Shown here one piece after another: positions 21,324 to 32,999 of a stretch of 64,000 nt of DNA; positions within the stretch are counted from its first letter, which is position 1; each line of letters opens with the position of its first letter. The position numbers and the translations under genes are program-made. Source of the stretch: Arachis hypogaea (taxonomy: Eukaryota; Streptophyta; Magnoliopsida; Fabales; Fabaceae). The notes below the pieces were generated by a model, which had not been told where the DNA came from, searched no databases, and worked only from the letters and a program-made list of their open reading frames with translations. The DNA lies in assembly GCF_003086295.3 (NCBI RefSeq), contig NC_092046.1:102775363-102839362 (forward strand), given 5' to 3'.

Positions 21324-23285
21324 TTAGACGTCAATGAGGGATCGTCCAGTTGCTAGGAAGGGTCTTCCTAGAATGAGAGTAGCACTCTTGTGCTCCTCCA
21401 TTTCCAGCACAACAAAGTCAGTGGGAAAGGCGAATGGCCCAACTCTGACAATCATGTCCTCAATCACGCCTGATGGGTATTTAGTGGAACCATCAGCAAG
21501 TTGGAGACATATCCGGGTTGGTTTAACTTCTTCACTTAAGCCAAGCTTCCTGATAGTGGATGCAGGTATTAGGTTGATGCTTGCCCCAAGATCGCATAAA
21601 GCTGTCTTGGAGCAATTACCTTCTAATATGCATGGTATCAGAAAACTCCCAGGGTCTTTATGCTTTTCAGGAAAGCTTTTCAGAATGACTGCACTGCATT
21701 CTTCAGTGAGGAGAACTCTTTCTGTTTCTCTCCAATCCTTCTTATGACTCAAGATCTCTTTCATGAACTTGGCATAAGAAGGTATTTGCTCGAGTGCTTC
21801 TGCAAATTGAATCTTTATTTCAAGAGTCCTGAGATAATCTGCAAAGCGAGCAAATTGCTTATCCTGCTCCTCTTTCCGGAGTTTTTGAGGATAAGGTATC
21901 TTGGCTTTATATTCTTCAACCTTAGTTGCTGCAGGTTTATTGCCTACAGAAGTGGTTGAAGAAGCCTTTTTAGAGGGGTTGTTATCAGCATTTGTGTGTG
22001 TCTGATCCCTCACTGGCAATTGAGTGCCAGAGTTAGAAGCTGGAGTGAAATTGGACGCCAGCTCCTTGTCTGCTCCTGGCGTCTGAACGCCAGAACTGTG
22101 CCCATTTTGGGCGTTCAGCGCCAGATCTTGCCCATTTTGGGCGTTCAACGCCAAATCCTTACCCATTTCTGGCGTTGAACGCCAGTCCTGCCTTGTTTCT
22201 GGCATTGAACGCCAGTCTTGAGCATAGTCTGGGCGTTCAGCGCCAGCCTTCCACCAATTTTCTGGCGTTTTAGCGTCAGAATAATTTTTCCCTGGGCTCT
22301 TACTGTCCTCAGGTGAATTTTGGGTGGTTTGCTCATTTCTTAGCTTTTTGCTGCCTTGAGGTGGGGTATTTAATGTTTTCCCACTTCTTAGTTGAACTGC
22401 TTGGCATTCTTCTGCTATTTGCCTTGACAGCTGCTGCTTTGTTTGCTTGAACTGTTCGTCCATATGTATATTAGCCATCCTTGTCTCTTGTAACCTTTCT
22501 TTGAATTCGGCTAACTGCTTTGTTAGAAAGTCCAATTGCTGATTGAATTCAGCAGCTTGTTTTACAGGGCTGAGTTCAGCAGTTACTGTTTTAACCTCTT
22601 CATTCATGGAAGGGTTGCTGCTTAAGTACAGATGCTGATTCCTAGCAACTGTATCAATGAGCTCTTGAGCTTCTTCAATTGTCTTTCTCATGTGGATAGA
22701 CCCACCAGCTGAGTAATCTAGAGACATCTGAGCTCCTTCTGCAAGCCTATAGTAGAAGATGTCTAACTGAACCCACTCTGAAAACATTTCAGATGGGCAT
22801 TTTCGTAGCATCTCTCTGTATCTCTTCTAGGCATCATAAAGAGATTCATTATTTCCTTGCTTGAAGCCTTGGATGTCCAGCCTTAGCTGTGTCATCCTTT
22901 TTGGAGGGAAATATTGATTCAGGAATTTTTCTGTCAGCTGTTTCCATGTCTTTATGCTGGCCTTAGGTTGGTTATTTAACCACCTCTTAGCTTGATCTTT
23001 TACAGCAAATGGAAACAGTAATAGTCTGTAGACATCCTGATCTATTTCCTTATCATGTACTGTGTCAGCAATTTGTAGAAATTGTGCCAGAAACTCTGTA
23101 GGTTCTTCCTGTGGAAGACCGGAATACTGGCAGCTTTGCTGCACCATGATAATGAGCTGAGGATTCAACTCAAAGCTACTGACTCCAATGGAGGGTATGC
23201 AGATACTACTCCCATATGAAGCAGTAGAGGGGTTAGAATATGACCCCAGAGTCCTCTTGGACTGTTCATTTCCGCTTAGGTCCAT
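21324..23285 (-). pseudogene. R5 gag and aspartic protease
   Basis: Starts at ATG 23285 (MDLSGNEQSKRTLGS), shortly after the primer site and leader. The Gag core has the typical PTEFLAQFLQIADTV, YRLLLFPFAVKDQAKRWL and NQYFPPKRMTQLRL stretches. A TAG at 22829-22827 follows SLYDA, where a Trp is usual; the frame resumes with KRYREMLRKCPSEM. A segment near residues 350-430 is built from the GGCGTTGAACGCC repeat (RSMPETRQDW, LALNAQNGQD). The aspartic protease has its active site in ALCDLGASINLIP and ends in LILGRPFLATGRSLIDV before the TAG at 21326-21324. I saw no CCHC zinc knuckle. Confidence 0.88.
22053..22282 (-). repeat. Palindrome array inside R5 gag coding sequence
   Basis: Seven or so copies of CTGGCGTTGAACGCCAG-like palindromes at roughly 30-bp spacing, read through in frame as LALNAQNG/WRSMPE-type peptides. 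The array lies between the Gag core and the protease and does not break the frame. Confidence 0.85.
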
Positions 23286-23916
23286 GATGGAGAAAGGGAG
23301 ATGATGTAAAATAGAAAAAAATTATTTTTATTTATTTATTTATTAATTTATTTCGAAAATAAAATAAATCAAAATAAAATAAATAAAAATGAGTAAAAGA
23401 TTTTCGAAAAAGTGAGGAGAGAGAAAGTGGTTAGGAGATTTTGAAAAAGATATGATGATTTTTTAAAAAGGTTTTAAATTTTGAAATAAAAATCTGAATT
23501 TTTAAAGGAGAGAGAAAAACAATAAGATAACACAGGATTTAAAATTTTTAGATCTGAGGTTCCTTATTTTCGAAAATTTTAGGGGGGAAAAACACCAAGG
23601 AACACCAAACTTAAAAATTTTAAGATCAAGACACAAGGAAAACTTAAGAACACAAAGGAAGAACACCAAACTTAAAATTTTTAGAAAACCAAAATAAATT
23701 TTCGAAAAACACAGAAAAATCAACAAGAAAACACCAAACTTAAAGTTTGGCACAGGATTTAATAGAAAAATTATTTTTTTTTGAAAAAGATTTTAAAAAG
23801 AAAATAAGGATTCTAAGATTCTAACACAACAATAAAAAGAGACTCTAAACAAAAAAAGAGAAATTTTTCCTAATCTAAGCAACAAAATAAACCGTTAGTT
23901 GTCCAAACTCGAACAA
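23286..23916 (-). other. R5 5' leader
   Basis: Non-coding and A/T-rich between primer site and gag. Three ACACCAAACTTAAA strings (about 23602, 23663 and 23731 plus strand) are the complement of the TAAGTTTGGTGT motif found elsewhere in these elements. Confidence 0.55.
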
Positions 23917-23934
23917 TCCCCGGCAACGGTGCCA
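23917..23934 (-). other. Primer-binding site of R5 (tRNA-Asp)
   Basis: Plus strand TCCCCGGCAACGGTGCCA, one mismatch to the tRNA-Asp 3' end, six bases from the 5' LTR that begins at 23941. Confidence 0.88.
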
Positions 23935-23940
23935 AAAACT

Positions 23941-25478
23941 TGGTGCACGAATTGTGGATCACACTTTTCACAACTCGTACCACTGACCAGCAAGTGCACT
24001 GGGTCGTCCAAGTAATACCTCACGTGAGTAAGGGTCGAATCCCACGGAGATTGTTGGTTTGAAGCAATCTATGGTTATCTTGTAAATCTTAGTCAGGAAG
24101 TCAATTATGTTTATCAGTTGATTTGTAAATAAACAAGAGAGCATAAATTAAAGGTTACTTGTTATGTAGTAATGGAGAATGTGTTGGAGTTTTGGAGATG
24201 CTTTGTCTTCTGAATCTCTGCTTTCCTCTGTCTTCTGATTCACGCACGCACGTCCTCCTATGGCAAGCTGTGTGTAGGTGGATCACTGTTGTCAATGGCT
24301 ACCATCCATCCTTCCAGTGAAAAGATTCCCAATGCGCTGTCACCGCACGGCTAATCATCTGCAGGTTCTCAATCATGCCGGAATAGGATCTGCTATCCTT
24401 TTGCGTCTGTCACTACGCCCAGCACTCGTGAGTTTGAGGTTCGTCACAGTCACTCAATCATTGAATCCTACTCGGAATACCACTGACATGGTTTAGACTT
24501 TCTGGATTCTCATGAATGCCGCCATCAGTTCTAGCTTATACCACGAAGATTCTGATTAAGAGATCTAAGAGATACTCATTCAATCGGATATAGAACGGAG
24601 GTGGTTGTCAGGCACACGTTCATGGTTTGAGGAAGGTGATGAGTGTCACGGACCATCACCTTCATCACAATTAAGCGCGAATGAACATCTTAGATAGGAA
24701 CAAGCGTGTTTGAATAGAAAACATAAATACTTGCATTAATTCATCGAGACACAGCAGAGCTCCTCACCCCCAACAATGGAGTTTAGAGACTCATGCCATC
24801 AAAGAGTACAAAGTTCAGATCTAAAAATGTCATGAGGTACCAAATAAATCTCTAAAAGTTGTTTAAATACTAAACTAGTAGCCTAGGTTTACAAAAAATG
24901 AGTAAACTATGATGGATGATGCAGAGATCCACTTCTGGGGCCCACTTGGTGTGTGCTGGGCTGAGACTTAAGTAATTCACGTGCAGAGGCTATTTGTGGA
25001 GTTGAACGCCAGTTTTTATGCCAGTTTGGGCGTTCAACTCCAGCTTTTGATCCTTTTCTGGCGCTGGACGCCAGAATTGGGCAGAGAACTGGCGTTGAAC
25101 GCCAGTTTACGTCATCTATCCTTGTGCAAAGTATGGACTATTATATATTGCTGGAAAGCCCCGGATATCTACTTTCCAACGCAATTGGAATCATGCCATT
25201 TCGAGTTCTGTAGCTCCAGAAAATCCACTTTGAGTGCAGGGAGGTCAGAATCCAACAGCATCAGCAGTCCTTTTTCAGCCTGAATCAGATTTTTGCTCAG
25301 CTCCTTCAATTTCAGTCAGAAAAGTACCTGAAATTATAGAAAAACACACAACTCATAGTAAAGTCCAGAAATATGAATTTTTCCTAAAAACTAATGAAAA
25401 TAGACTAAAAACTAACTAGAACATACTCAAAACTATATGAAATTAATCCCAAAAAGCGTATAAAATATCCGCTCATCA
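23941..25478 (-). repeat. R5 5' LTR (1538 bp)
   Basis: Same length as 13895-15432 with about 26 hand-counted substitutions and no indels seen. Flanked on the right by CATAT (25479-25483). Confidence 0.95.
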
Positions 25479-25851
25479 CATATGCAAGCATGTAAATACA
25501 CTAAATAATGGACATATAGATTGGAACAAAATATAGATTACAATCATAGAGAAGGGAACACACAGGAATAAAATATTTATGGTTAAATAATGTAACCATG
25601 TAAATAAGCTCAAAGTCTCACAGGTTGTGTATTCTTTGGCTCAAAAACCATGTTCCAAATACAATTTCAAACAAATTTAACACATAAAAATTTAAAAAAT
25701 TTTTTTTATTTAAATTAGTAAAATTTTTTTCAAAAATAGGATCTTAAAAAGAGATTTATTATTTTAACCAAGTAGTAACTAAATGCACAAAATCAAATAA
25801 ATATGCAATCAAATATGCAGATGCAACAATGAACAAATAAAGAAAATAAGA

Positions 25852-26052
25852 TTATTGGTGTTGAAAAGAAAGTACTAACCCACGGAGATCGGTATCGACC
25901 TCCCCACACTTAAAGGTTGCACCGTCCTCGGTGCATGCTAAGATGTACAAGTGGACGGGCTGTTCCAACTGATGCTTTTCTTCAAGGATTGTGCAGATGG
26001 ACTTGTTTGTCTCCCCTTTTAAGCGTCTTCCGGTTCTCTTCCTGGTGGCCAT
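25852..26052 (-). CDS. Short ORF of R4, 66 codons, unknown
   Basis: Begins MATRKRTGRRLKGE, a basic start reminiscent of the accessory ORF starts in R5, R6 and R7, and continues HVYILACTEDG-like text (HLYILACTEDGATFKCGEVD). Its second half overlaps the internal hairpin and purine tract at 25896-25935, so it may be only the stub of an accessory ORF read into regulatory sequence. The surrounding 25479-25851 is AT-rich and holds nothing I recognise. A protein product is uncertain. Confidence 0.35.
   Translation of the reverse strand: MATRKRTGRRLKGETNKSICTILEEKHQLEQPVHLYILACTEDGATFKCGEVDTDLRGLVLSFQHQ
25896..25935 (-). promoter_or_regulatory. Internal hairpin plus purine tract in R4
   Basis: Minus strand TGCACCGAGGACGGTGCA (25935-25918), a perfect 7-bp stem with AGGA loop, followed by CCTTTAAGTGTGGGGAGGTC. 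This closely copies the pre-LTR module of the same element at 12849-12812 in layout and purine tract, but with a different stem. Confidence 0.65.
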
Positions 26053-26605
26053 CCTGAAAGAAAAAGGGAAGAAAGGTAACCCAATAATAGAGATAAGAAA
26101 ATAAATAAAGTATGGTTGGGTTAATGCTAAATGATAAGGGTCTCATTTACATGGAAGCTTCAACATGTAAGTGAGAAAACAATAGAAGCCATGGCATACC
26201 AGTGGTGCAAAATTGCAACAATGGAGAAGAGAGTGGGGAAAGGGAGATAATATAAATTCATGTCAATGCAAAAAGTAATACAGGTATAAAAGATTGGCAT
26301 TGATTTAAATAATATTACTCAATCAGAATTAAACAAGTCACTAAGCACCAAGAAAATACTAGAAAAGATGTAACAGTTGAATAAGAACATTTGAACACCA
26401 ATGGTAAAATAATAATTTTAGAAAATAAAAATAAAAATAAAAATAAAAATATGCAATCAATGAAAGTATGCAAATAAATTAAATAAAATAGAATGAGAGT
26501 GAAAAAGGATGAGAAGAAGAAAAAGAAAGAGAGAAAGGAGAGAGAAGGAAGAAATTAGGATTAGAAAAGAAAAGATAAGAAAATTGGCACTAATCTGGAT
26601 AGGTT
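26053..26605 (-). other. R4 internal non-coding region
   Basis: A-rich with AAATAAAAATA-type simple repeats near 26420-26450 and a GAGAAAGGAGAGAGAAGG purine run near 26530. No ORF supported. Confidence 0.45.
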
Positions 26606-26607
26606 GT

Positions 26608-27140
26608 GCAACGCTGTCGACGCGGTTGCGTGGGTGATGCGGTCGCGTGGTGCGCGATAAGGTTGCGTGACGCGGACGCGTGGGGCACGCGGTCGCGTGA
26701 CTCGATTTGTGCTAGTGACGCGAGTGCAGCCTCACGGTCGCACAACTCTCTGTTCAAAACTTAGTATTGCCAAAATCCAGGGTGACGCGGTCGCGTGGGG
26801 CATGCGATCGCGTGAGTGGCCTTATTTCCAATATGACGCGGACGCGTGGGTCACGCGTTCGCGTGGGAGGGCTTGGGCTTCTAGCACGAGTCTAGCCCAA
26901 ACTCTAGCTCAACTCTCTGCCATGCACCCTTTTTACGTCGATTTTCAAGGCACGTGGCCGCGTGGGTGACGCGGTCGCGTAGGAGGCCAAAGTTTCCACC
27001 TGACGCGGACGCGTGGGGTCAAATGATGCTAAAGGCGTGCCTCCAGCCATGCTTTCGCGTGACTCTTTGTTCAATTCTTTTCTCCTCAACGCACTAGTGA
27101 CGCGGACGCGTCAGCGACGCTGCCGCGTCGCGTGCGTGTT
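26608..27140. repeat. GACGCGGTCGCGTGG repeat array in R4
   Basis: A GC-rich island in AT-rich surroundings. Repeated units of GACGCGGACGCGTGG, CACGCGGTCGCGTGA and variants, many partly self-complementary (CGCGG/CCGCG, ACGCGT). Related units lie in the R4 LTRs. The 100-codon plus-strand frame at 26667 is a by-product. Confidence 0.85.
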
Positions 27141-27281
27141 TTTTTTTATCTGAAAAAAAATGCAGAATGCAGTGTTAATATGAATGTGATGCAAAACTCC
27201 AGGTTCAATATAATAAAATAAAATAAAACTCGAAAACAAATAAAACTACATAAAAAAATGAAAAAAGAACGATCATACCAT

Positions 27282-27331
27282 GGTGGGTTGTCTCCCACCT
27301 AGCACTTTTAGTTAAAGTCCTTAAGTTGGAC
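27282..27331 (-). promoter_or_regulatory. AGACAA-loop hairpin after R4 ORF
   Basis: Minus strand: GTCC and GGAC arms (27331-27317), a TTAACTAAAAGTGCTA linker, then GGTGGGAGACAACCCACC (27299-27282) as a perfect 6-bp stem. It lies 18 bases after the ORF stop, the same position as in the gag/pol elements although this ORF is unrelated to them. Confidence 0.65.
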
Positions 27332-27348
27332 ATTTGGTGAGTTCCCTG

Positions 27349-28839
27349 TTATGGTGGCTTGTGCTTGAACTCATCCAGGAATCTCCACCAATGTTTGTGA
27401 TTCCAGTAACCTCCGGGGTCCCAAACTAGGTGCAGAATGCCTTCAAATAAGTTAAAGCAAGTTACAAGGCCCCAAGAGTGTTGATTGGCAGAATGAATTC
27501 CGGGGTCCCAAATTTTGCTTTTGCACCCGTTTTCAAGTTGATTATCATGATTCCATCCGGGTGGTTCAGCTTTAGAATTCTCACTGAAGCGTCCAAACAA
27601 CTTCCTAGACCCATTTAATTGAGCTCTACACCAACCTTTGCGTTTAAACTTAAAGCTTCCAACCATAATGAACCTTGCAGAACAATTCTTACCACTGACC
27701 ATCTTCCTCTTACTCTTAATGCCACAAAGAGCTCTAAGTTGACCATCCGTCTCCAGTAGCCCATATTCAAGTGGAATTAGAAAGCTAAGGGATATGAATT
27801 TTACCCACTTGAATGTTGTGAAGGATGATGGCAACTTAGAGGGAGGTATTTTTAATGAAATTGCAAGCTCCACTCCCTTGTGCTCTTCTCTGATAATTAC
27901 CACCTCTTTGCAAGCTTCTTCAATTTCAACCTCTTCCTCTTGGTAGCTTTCTTCCAATTCAATCTTCTCTTCATTGCTTTCCAAGGGCATGGGAGGTTCT
28001 GCTTCTTCTTCTTGAATCTCCATCTCTTGATCAACCTCTTCCAAGTCTTCAACTGTGATATGCCTTGAAGGTTGTACACCCTCCTCAGCATCAATTTCAA
28101 ACGTCTTGGAAGGGGGTTCTATGACTGGACTTTCCTATGGAGGTTCTGCATCTCCTAAGTCTTTAACCACTTCTTCTTCTTCAATAATTCCGGCTTCCTC
28201 CACTTGTTCCAGTACAAAGTCATGCTCCGTACTGTTCACTGGAGTTTCTAGTATCTCCTTCATGCTACGTTCTTCATTAGATTGTCCACATGAAGCCATG
28301 GGGGTTCCTTGAGTGTCCGAACATCGGGAAGCTAATTGAATTATCGCTTGCTCCAATTGACGAATGGTTGCATGAAATCGATCCACTGTTTCCTTGAAAC
28401 GATCCTTTGTCTCTTGATGTACTCGACTTTCATAAATAGGATCATAGTGCTCTTGGATTGATGGATATGGAGATGGTGAATATTGAAGTGGTGGTTCTTG
28501 TGAGTAATTGGGTTGGAATTGGGGTGGTTCTATATATAGTTCATATGGCTCATAAGGTGGTTGGTATGGTGGTTGAGGGTTAGGGTCATATGGAGGTGAA
28601 TGGTTGTAGTTGGCTTGTGAGTGTGGTGGTTCAAAGTCATGTTGAGGAAAGGGTTTATAGGCATATGGAGGTGGTTGTTGCCAAGAGGGTTGATCAAATC
28701 CTTGTGGCTCCTCCCATCTTTGATTGTTCCAACCTTGATGCCTGTTCTCATTGTAATTTCTTCTTCCTGCAACATAATTGTAACCAGACTCGTAGCGATG
28801 GGGTGAGAACTCATGATAGTAAATAAAAATTAAAAACAA
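27349..28839 (-). pseudogene. R4 ORF of unknown function, one internal stop
   Basis: One frame of about 496 codons broken only by a TAG at 28137-28135. The N-terminal third is rich in Pro, Tyr, Gln and Asn (PPYAYKPFPQHDFEPP, YQPPYEPYELYIEPP). A helical segment KDRFKETVDRFHATIRQLEQ follows, then a long acidic region (EEVEIEEACKEVVIIREEH). The C-terminal part is Trp- and basic-rich, with FTTFKWVKFISL, KRKGWCRAQLNGSRKLFGRF and WDPGGYWNHKHWW. I recognise no Gag core, zinc knuckle, protease or polymerase motif. Its position between leader and AGACAA hairpin is that of gag, so it may be a diverged or replaced structural protein; that is inference. Confidence 0.6.
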
Positions 28840-29462
28840 AAATAAAAATAAATTTAAATTAAAAGGGTATTTAAATTTTAAATTTGAAAATTAAATTTTG
28901 AAATTTGAAATTTGAAATTTGAAATTTTGAAATTTGAATTTTTGAAATTTGAATTTTAAATTTTTGAAATTTTGAATTTTGAAATCTGAAATTTGAAAAA
29001 TTTTTAAAATTGAATTTTTAAATTTTGAAATTTGAATTTTGAAAAAGTCAACAATATAAGATAAAGTTTTGAAAAAGATTTAAATTTTGAAAAGGTTTGA
29101 TTTTTAAAATTTTAAATTTGAATTTTGAAAATTGAAATTTGAAATTTTGAAATTTTGAGTTTTAAAATTTGAATTTTTGAATTTAATGAGGAAAGAGAAA
29201 AATAATAAAATGACACCAAATTGAAAATTTTTAGATCAAAACGAAGAAAACAACTAAGAACAACTTGAAGGTCAAGATGAACACGAAGAACAACTTGAAG
29301 ATCAAGATGAACACTAAAAGAAATTCTTTTTTTTTGAAAAATTTTAAATAAAAACCAATAACCTCTTAATTTATGAAAAAAAACAAAAATAAAAATAAAA
29401 ATAAATAAACAAGTAAAAAGCAAATATTTACAATAACCAATAATAAGGCACACGTTTGCAAT
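28840..29462 (-). other. R4 5' leader, low complexity
   Basis: Dominated by TTTGAAATTTGAAA-type simple sequence between 28860 and 29190, followed by an approximate duplication of GAACAACTTGAAGATCAAGA near 29250 and 29290. No ORF. Confidence 0.6.
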
Positions 29463-29480
29463 TCCCCGGCAACGGCGCCA
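29463..29480 (-). other. Primer-binding site of R4 (tRNA-Asp)
   Basis: Plus strand TCCCCGGCAACGGCGCCA, a perfect match to the tRNA-Asp 3' end, three bases from the LTR that starts at 29484. Confidence 0.92.
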
Positions 29481-29483
29481 TTT

Positions 29484-30508
29484 TGACGTTAGGTATTTTT
29501 GCCAGTAAAGAATTTCATAAAAACAGTCGCGTTGTAGATATAGTCTCTAAACCGACAGAAATCCATTCGTATAAACGTTTTGGTTGTCACAAGTAACAAA
29601 CCCCTTTAAAATTGATAACCGAGTATTTAAACCTCGGGTCGTCTTCTCAAGGAATTGCAGGGAAGTATGTTCTTATTATTGGTTATGAAGATTGTAAATT
29701 GGGGGGTTTTGGAAGTAAGGTGGGAATATGTTATATGACAAGTAAAATAAAATAATAATAATAAAATCTCTTGGCAAGTTATAAGAAATTGGAAGTCCAG
29801 ACTTAGTTACCTTATCAATAATAATGAAAGTTGAATCTTAATTCCACTTAGTTGACCTTTACTAAAGCAAAGGAAAGTCAAGGGACAAATTGGTTTGATC
29901 TTCGAATCCTATTTATTTCCTAAGAAAAGATTGGGATTATTGAAGTTCAACTCAATTGGCAAGATAACAATTATCAATTATGCTGTTGAGTTGGATAACT
30001 CCTGAGTTACTGATTTCTTTAACCAAAACCAAAAGGGGAAAAGTAAATCTACTGGAATAAAAATGCCTTCAGATGGGAAGCAATAATCATGTAAATAAAA
30101 GAAAGCAATAATAACTGAAATACCTCAATTAATATTAATTCAAAGAAAATCATAAGTAACATAGAAGAGTTCATGAATTAAATTGGGAAAATAAATAAAA
30201 ATAAAGAACCTGGGATTGAGAGTCACTCCTAAAACTAAGAGAAGTCCTAAATCCTAATCCTAAGAGAGAGGAAAGAACCTCTCTCTCTAAAAACTACATC
30301 TACTCCTAAAATTGTGAATATGAAAGCTTGTTTATGAATGGATGCATTCCCCCACTTTATAGTCTCTAATTTGTGTTTTCTGGGCCGCAAACTGGGTCGA
30401 AAACAGCCCAGAATTCGCTGATCTCGAATTCAATCACGCTGGATTTCCGTTACTGCGACGCGGCCGCATGGAGCACGCGGTCGCGTCGCCTAGCGTCAGG
30501 GAAACTAC
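29484..30508 (-). repeat. R4 5' LTR, left segment
   Basis: Colinear with 11365 onward of the other LTR until ACTAC at 30504-30508, where R6 is inserted. It continues at 40634. Confidence 0.95.
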
Positions 30509-32975
30509 TGATTCTAGGGCATTTTGGCCAGTTTCACTCACCTTTTCTTTACTGTTTTTAGGGTAGTTTCATGTATTTCCTTAGGAAATATGCTAGTTTT
30601 GGGTAGATATTCACTTACATCTTTATTCAAGCATACATTGTGCACTTTACATGATTTCATGAGGATTTTGCATGAATTTAATGACAAATTGGATGTTGCA
30701 TTTCCCATGACTTGGACTAGAACTTTGATGCCCTTTATTGCTTGATTTCAGGACAAAGGAAGCAGAGAAGAACCACATTAGTGGGTACGTTAGTTACACT
30801 AACGTTAACACTAACGTGGAATGGGAGTAACTTACAAAGTTAATGAGAAAAGTAATTTCCAATAACGCTCTCGAAGCCATCATTGCCCACGTTAAGAGTC
30901 ACGTTAACTAAGTTAACGTGAACTCTAACGTGGAAGAAAGGAAATGGAGCCAACGTTAGTGACACTTAACAATATCACTAACGTTGGACCAATCTCATAA
31001 GTGGCCACGTTAGTTACCACGTTAACTTTGTTAACGTGGCCTCTAACGTTAAGAATTAAAGGGGAAGCCAACGTTAGTGACATTCAACTTTATCACTAAC
31101 GTTGGCCAAGTCACAAAAAGCCACGTTAACTCCCACGTTAACCTAGTTAACGTGGAAGCTAACGTGAAGAAACAAGGTGGTCACAATGTTAGTGACACCA
31201 AACATTGTCACTAACATTGGAAGGAACCCACACAAGCCCCAATAAACCACGTTAACTCCCACGTTAACCTAGTTAACGTGGAAGTTAACGTGAAGAAGGG
31301 AGGTGATCGCCAACGTTAGTGACACCCAACATTGTCACTAACGTTGGAATGAGCCCACACAAGCCACTATGAGCCACGTTAACTCCCACGTTAACTTAGT
31401 TAACGTGGAAGCTAACGTGGATAAGGGAATGATGAGGCAACGTTAGTGACACTCAACTTTGTCACTAACGTTGGAGATGGCTAGCATGGCCACGTTAGAA
31501 GCCATGTTAACCTAGTTAACGTGGACTCTAACGTGAGAAATAAGGGCACATTGGAACGTTAGTGACAATGGTAAGTGTCACTAACGTTCTCGAAGGTTGG
31601 CAAGCCTACGTTAAAAGAGCCACGTTAACTAAGTTAACGTGGACCCTAACGTAGGAAAGGGGGAGACTTCTCAACGTTATTGGGAAAGGCAAGTCCCAAT
31701 AACGTGTGCGAAGGACAAAGAGGCAATGTTAGTGGCAACGTTTGTGCCACTAACGTTGAAGTTAACGTAGCCCTTACTTTGGTGAGGAATGTTAGTGAAA
31801 AAGGTGATTGTCACTAACGTTCTCGAACCCATATTTTCACTGAACGTTAACACCACTAACGTCCTGAGCTAAAGTCTCTGCCCACGTCAAACTTTCTCTC
31901 TGCAAGTAAAGCCAAGCCCAATGAAGAAGAGAACTGCTTCAAACTCAAGATCCAAAGGCCCATACCCAAGGCTTGAAGAGCCAACTAGAAGAACAAAAGA
32001 GTAGTATATATAGGAGTAGCTTTGAATTAAATTGGGGAGTTGGAAATTATAGGGATCCTCTTGGCATAGAACTACTCTCTGTATTTTACTTTCTTTGCAC
32101 CTCTAGTTTCATCATGTATTCTCCATCTTTGTTTTCATTTTCCAGAGCTATGAACAACTAAACCCCTTTCATTGGGTTAGGGAGCTCTGTTGTAATTTGA
32201 TGGATAAATACTAGTTTTCATTATTCTTCTTCTACCTTTTCTCTTGATTTTACTTGAAAGCTTTCGATCTTCATCCAATTGGGTAGTTATCTTGGAAAAG
32301 AAGCTATTCAAACTTGGATCTCTTCTGAACCTTGAAAGAGGAATGAAGAGATCATGCTGGACCAAATTGGGTTTGGATGGATATGTGACTATAATCCTCT
32401 CAACACTTGATTTGGGAAATGCATGTGGTATAATCAGTGACCATACTTCATCTCTTCTCATGAGCAATTGACCAAGGAATTGGCTATTGATCAAGATTTG
32501 AGAGATTGAATTACAAGGAATTGTAATTCGATCACTTAAGATTGCCAAGGAGATCAATGAGTGCATTGATTGTGGAAGAGATGAAAATGAAATTGATCCG
32601 GAGAATGCAACATCTCCTGAGCCCAATGAACTCCCCATTTCTGATCTTACCCATTCTCTTTAATTTCTGTCATTTACTTTTATGAGCAATTACCCCATTC
32701 CCATTTAAGATTCTGCAATTTACTTTCCGTCATCTACATTCAGCTCTTTATTTCTAGCATTTACTTTTCTGTTATTTACTTTTCCGCCATTTAATTTTCT
32801 GCAAATCTCAACACAAATTCTGATTCGCTCAACTAGAACATTCCTCTAATTAAAGTTGCTTGATCAATCAATCCCTGTGGGATTCGAGCTCATTCTATTG
32901 TGAGTTTTTACTTGACGACAAATTCGGTACACTTGTCGAAGAAAATTTGTTATGAGACAAGTTTTCCGTGCATCA
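30509..32975 (+). repeat. R6 5' LTR (2467 bp)
   Basis: TGATTCTAGGGCATTTTGG to TTTTCCGTGCATCA. It holds the AACGT array, TATATATA at 32005-32012 and the conserved downstream block. Compared with the 3' copy it has an extra 38-bp or so hairpin unit at about 30780-30818. Confidence 0.93.
30780..31870. repeat. AACGT-type inverted-repeat array, R6 5' LTR
   Basis: Roughly 20 paired arms alternating two kinds: CCACGTTAACTCCCACGTTA with GTTAACGTGGAAG partners, and CAACGTTAGTGACA with TGTCACTAACGTTG partners. The spacers (for example CACAAGCC, AAGAAACAAGG) vary. Confidence 0.9.
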
Positions 32976-32981
32976 AGTTTA

Positions 32982-32999
32982 TGGCGCCGTTGCCGGAGA
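32982..32999 (+). other. Primer-binding site of R6 (tRNA-Asp)
   Basis: TGGCGCCGTTGCCGGAGA, one mismatch to the tRNA-Asp complement, six bases after the LTR. Confidence 0.88.

Larger units (their letters stand above)
13895..25478 (-). mobile_element. R5: complete Athila-like element, most recent insertion
   Basis: An 11,584-bp element with two 1538-bp LTRs, perfect CATAT duplications at 13890-13894 and 25479-25483, tRNA-Asp primer site, gag-protease-RT-RNase H-integrase in one frame (23285 to 18582), a 3' accessory ORF and a pre-LTR motif. I count about 26 differences between the LTRs (1.7%), the lowest of the elements dated here. At a commonly used rice rate of 1.3e-8 per site per year that is roughly 0.65 million years. 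Despite youth it has five in-frame stops in gag-pol and a frameshift in the accessory ORF, so it is probably not autonomous now. Confidence 0.95.

Noticed and set aside
26608..27140. CRISPR-like spacing of GC repeats
   Set aside because: Unit length and spacers are irregular, the genome is a plant and there are no cas genes.
32177..32638. 153-codon minus-strand ORF also found at 39973-40296 and in part at 7167
   Set aside because: Antisense to the conserved 3' half of the R3/R6 LTR; present only as an LTR shadow.
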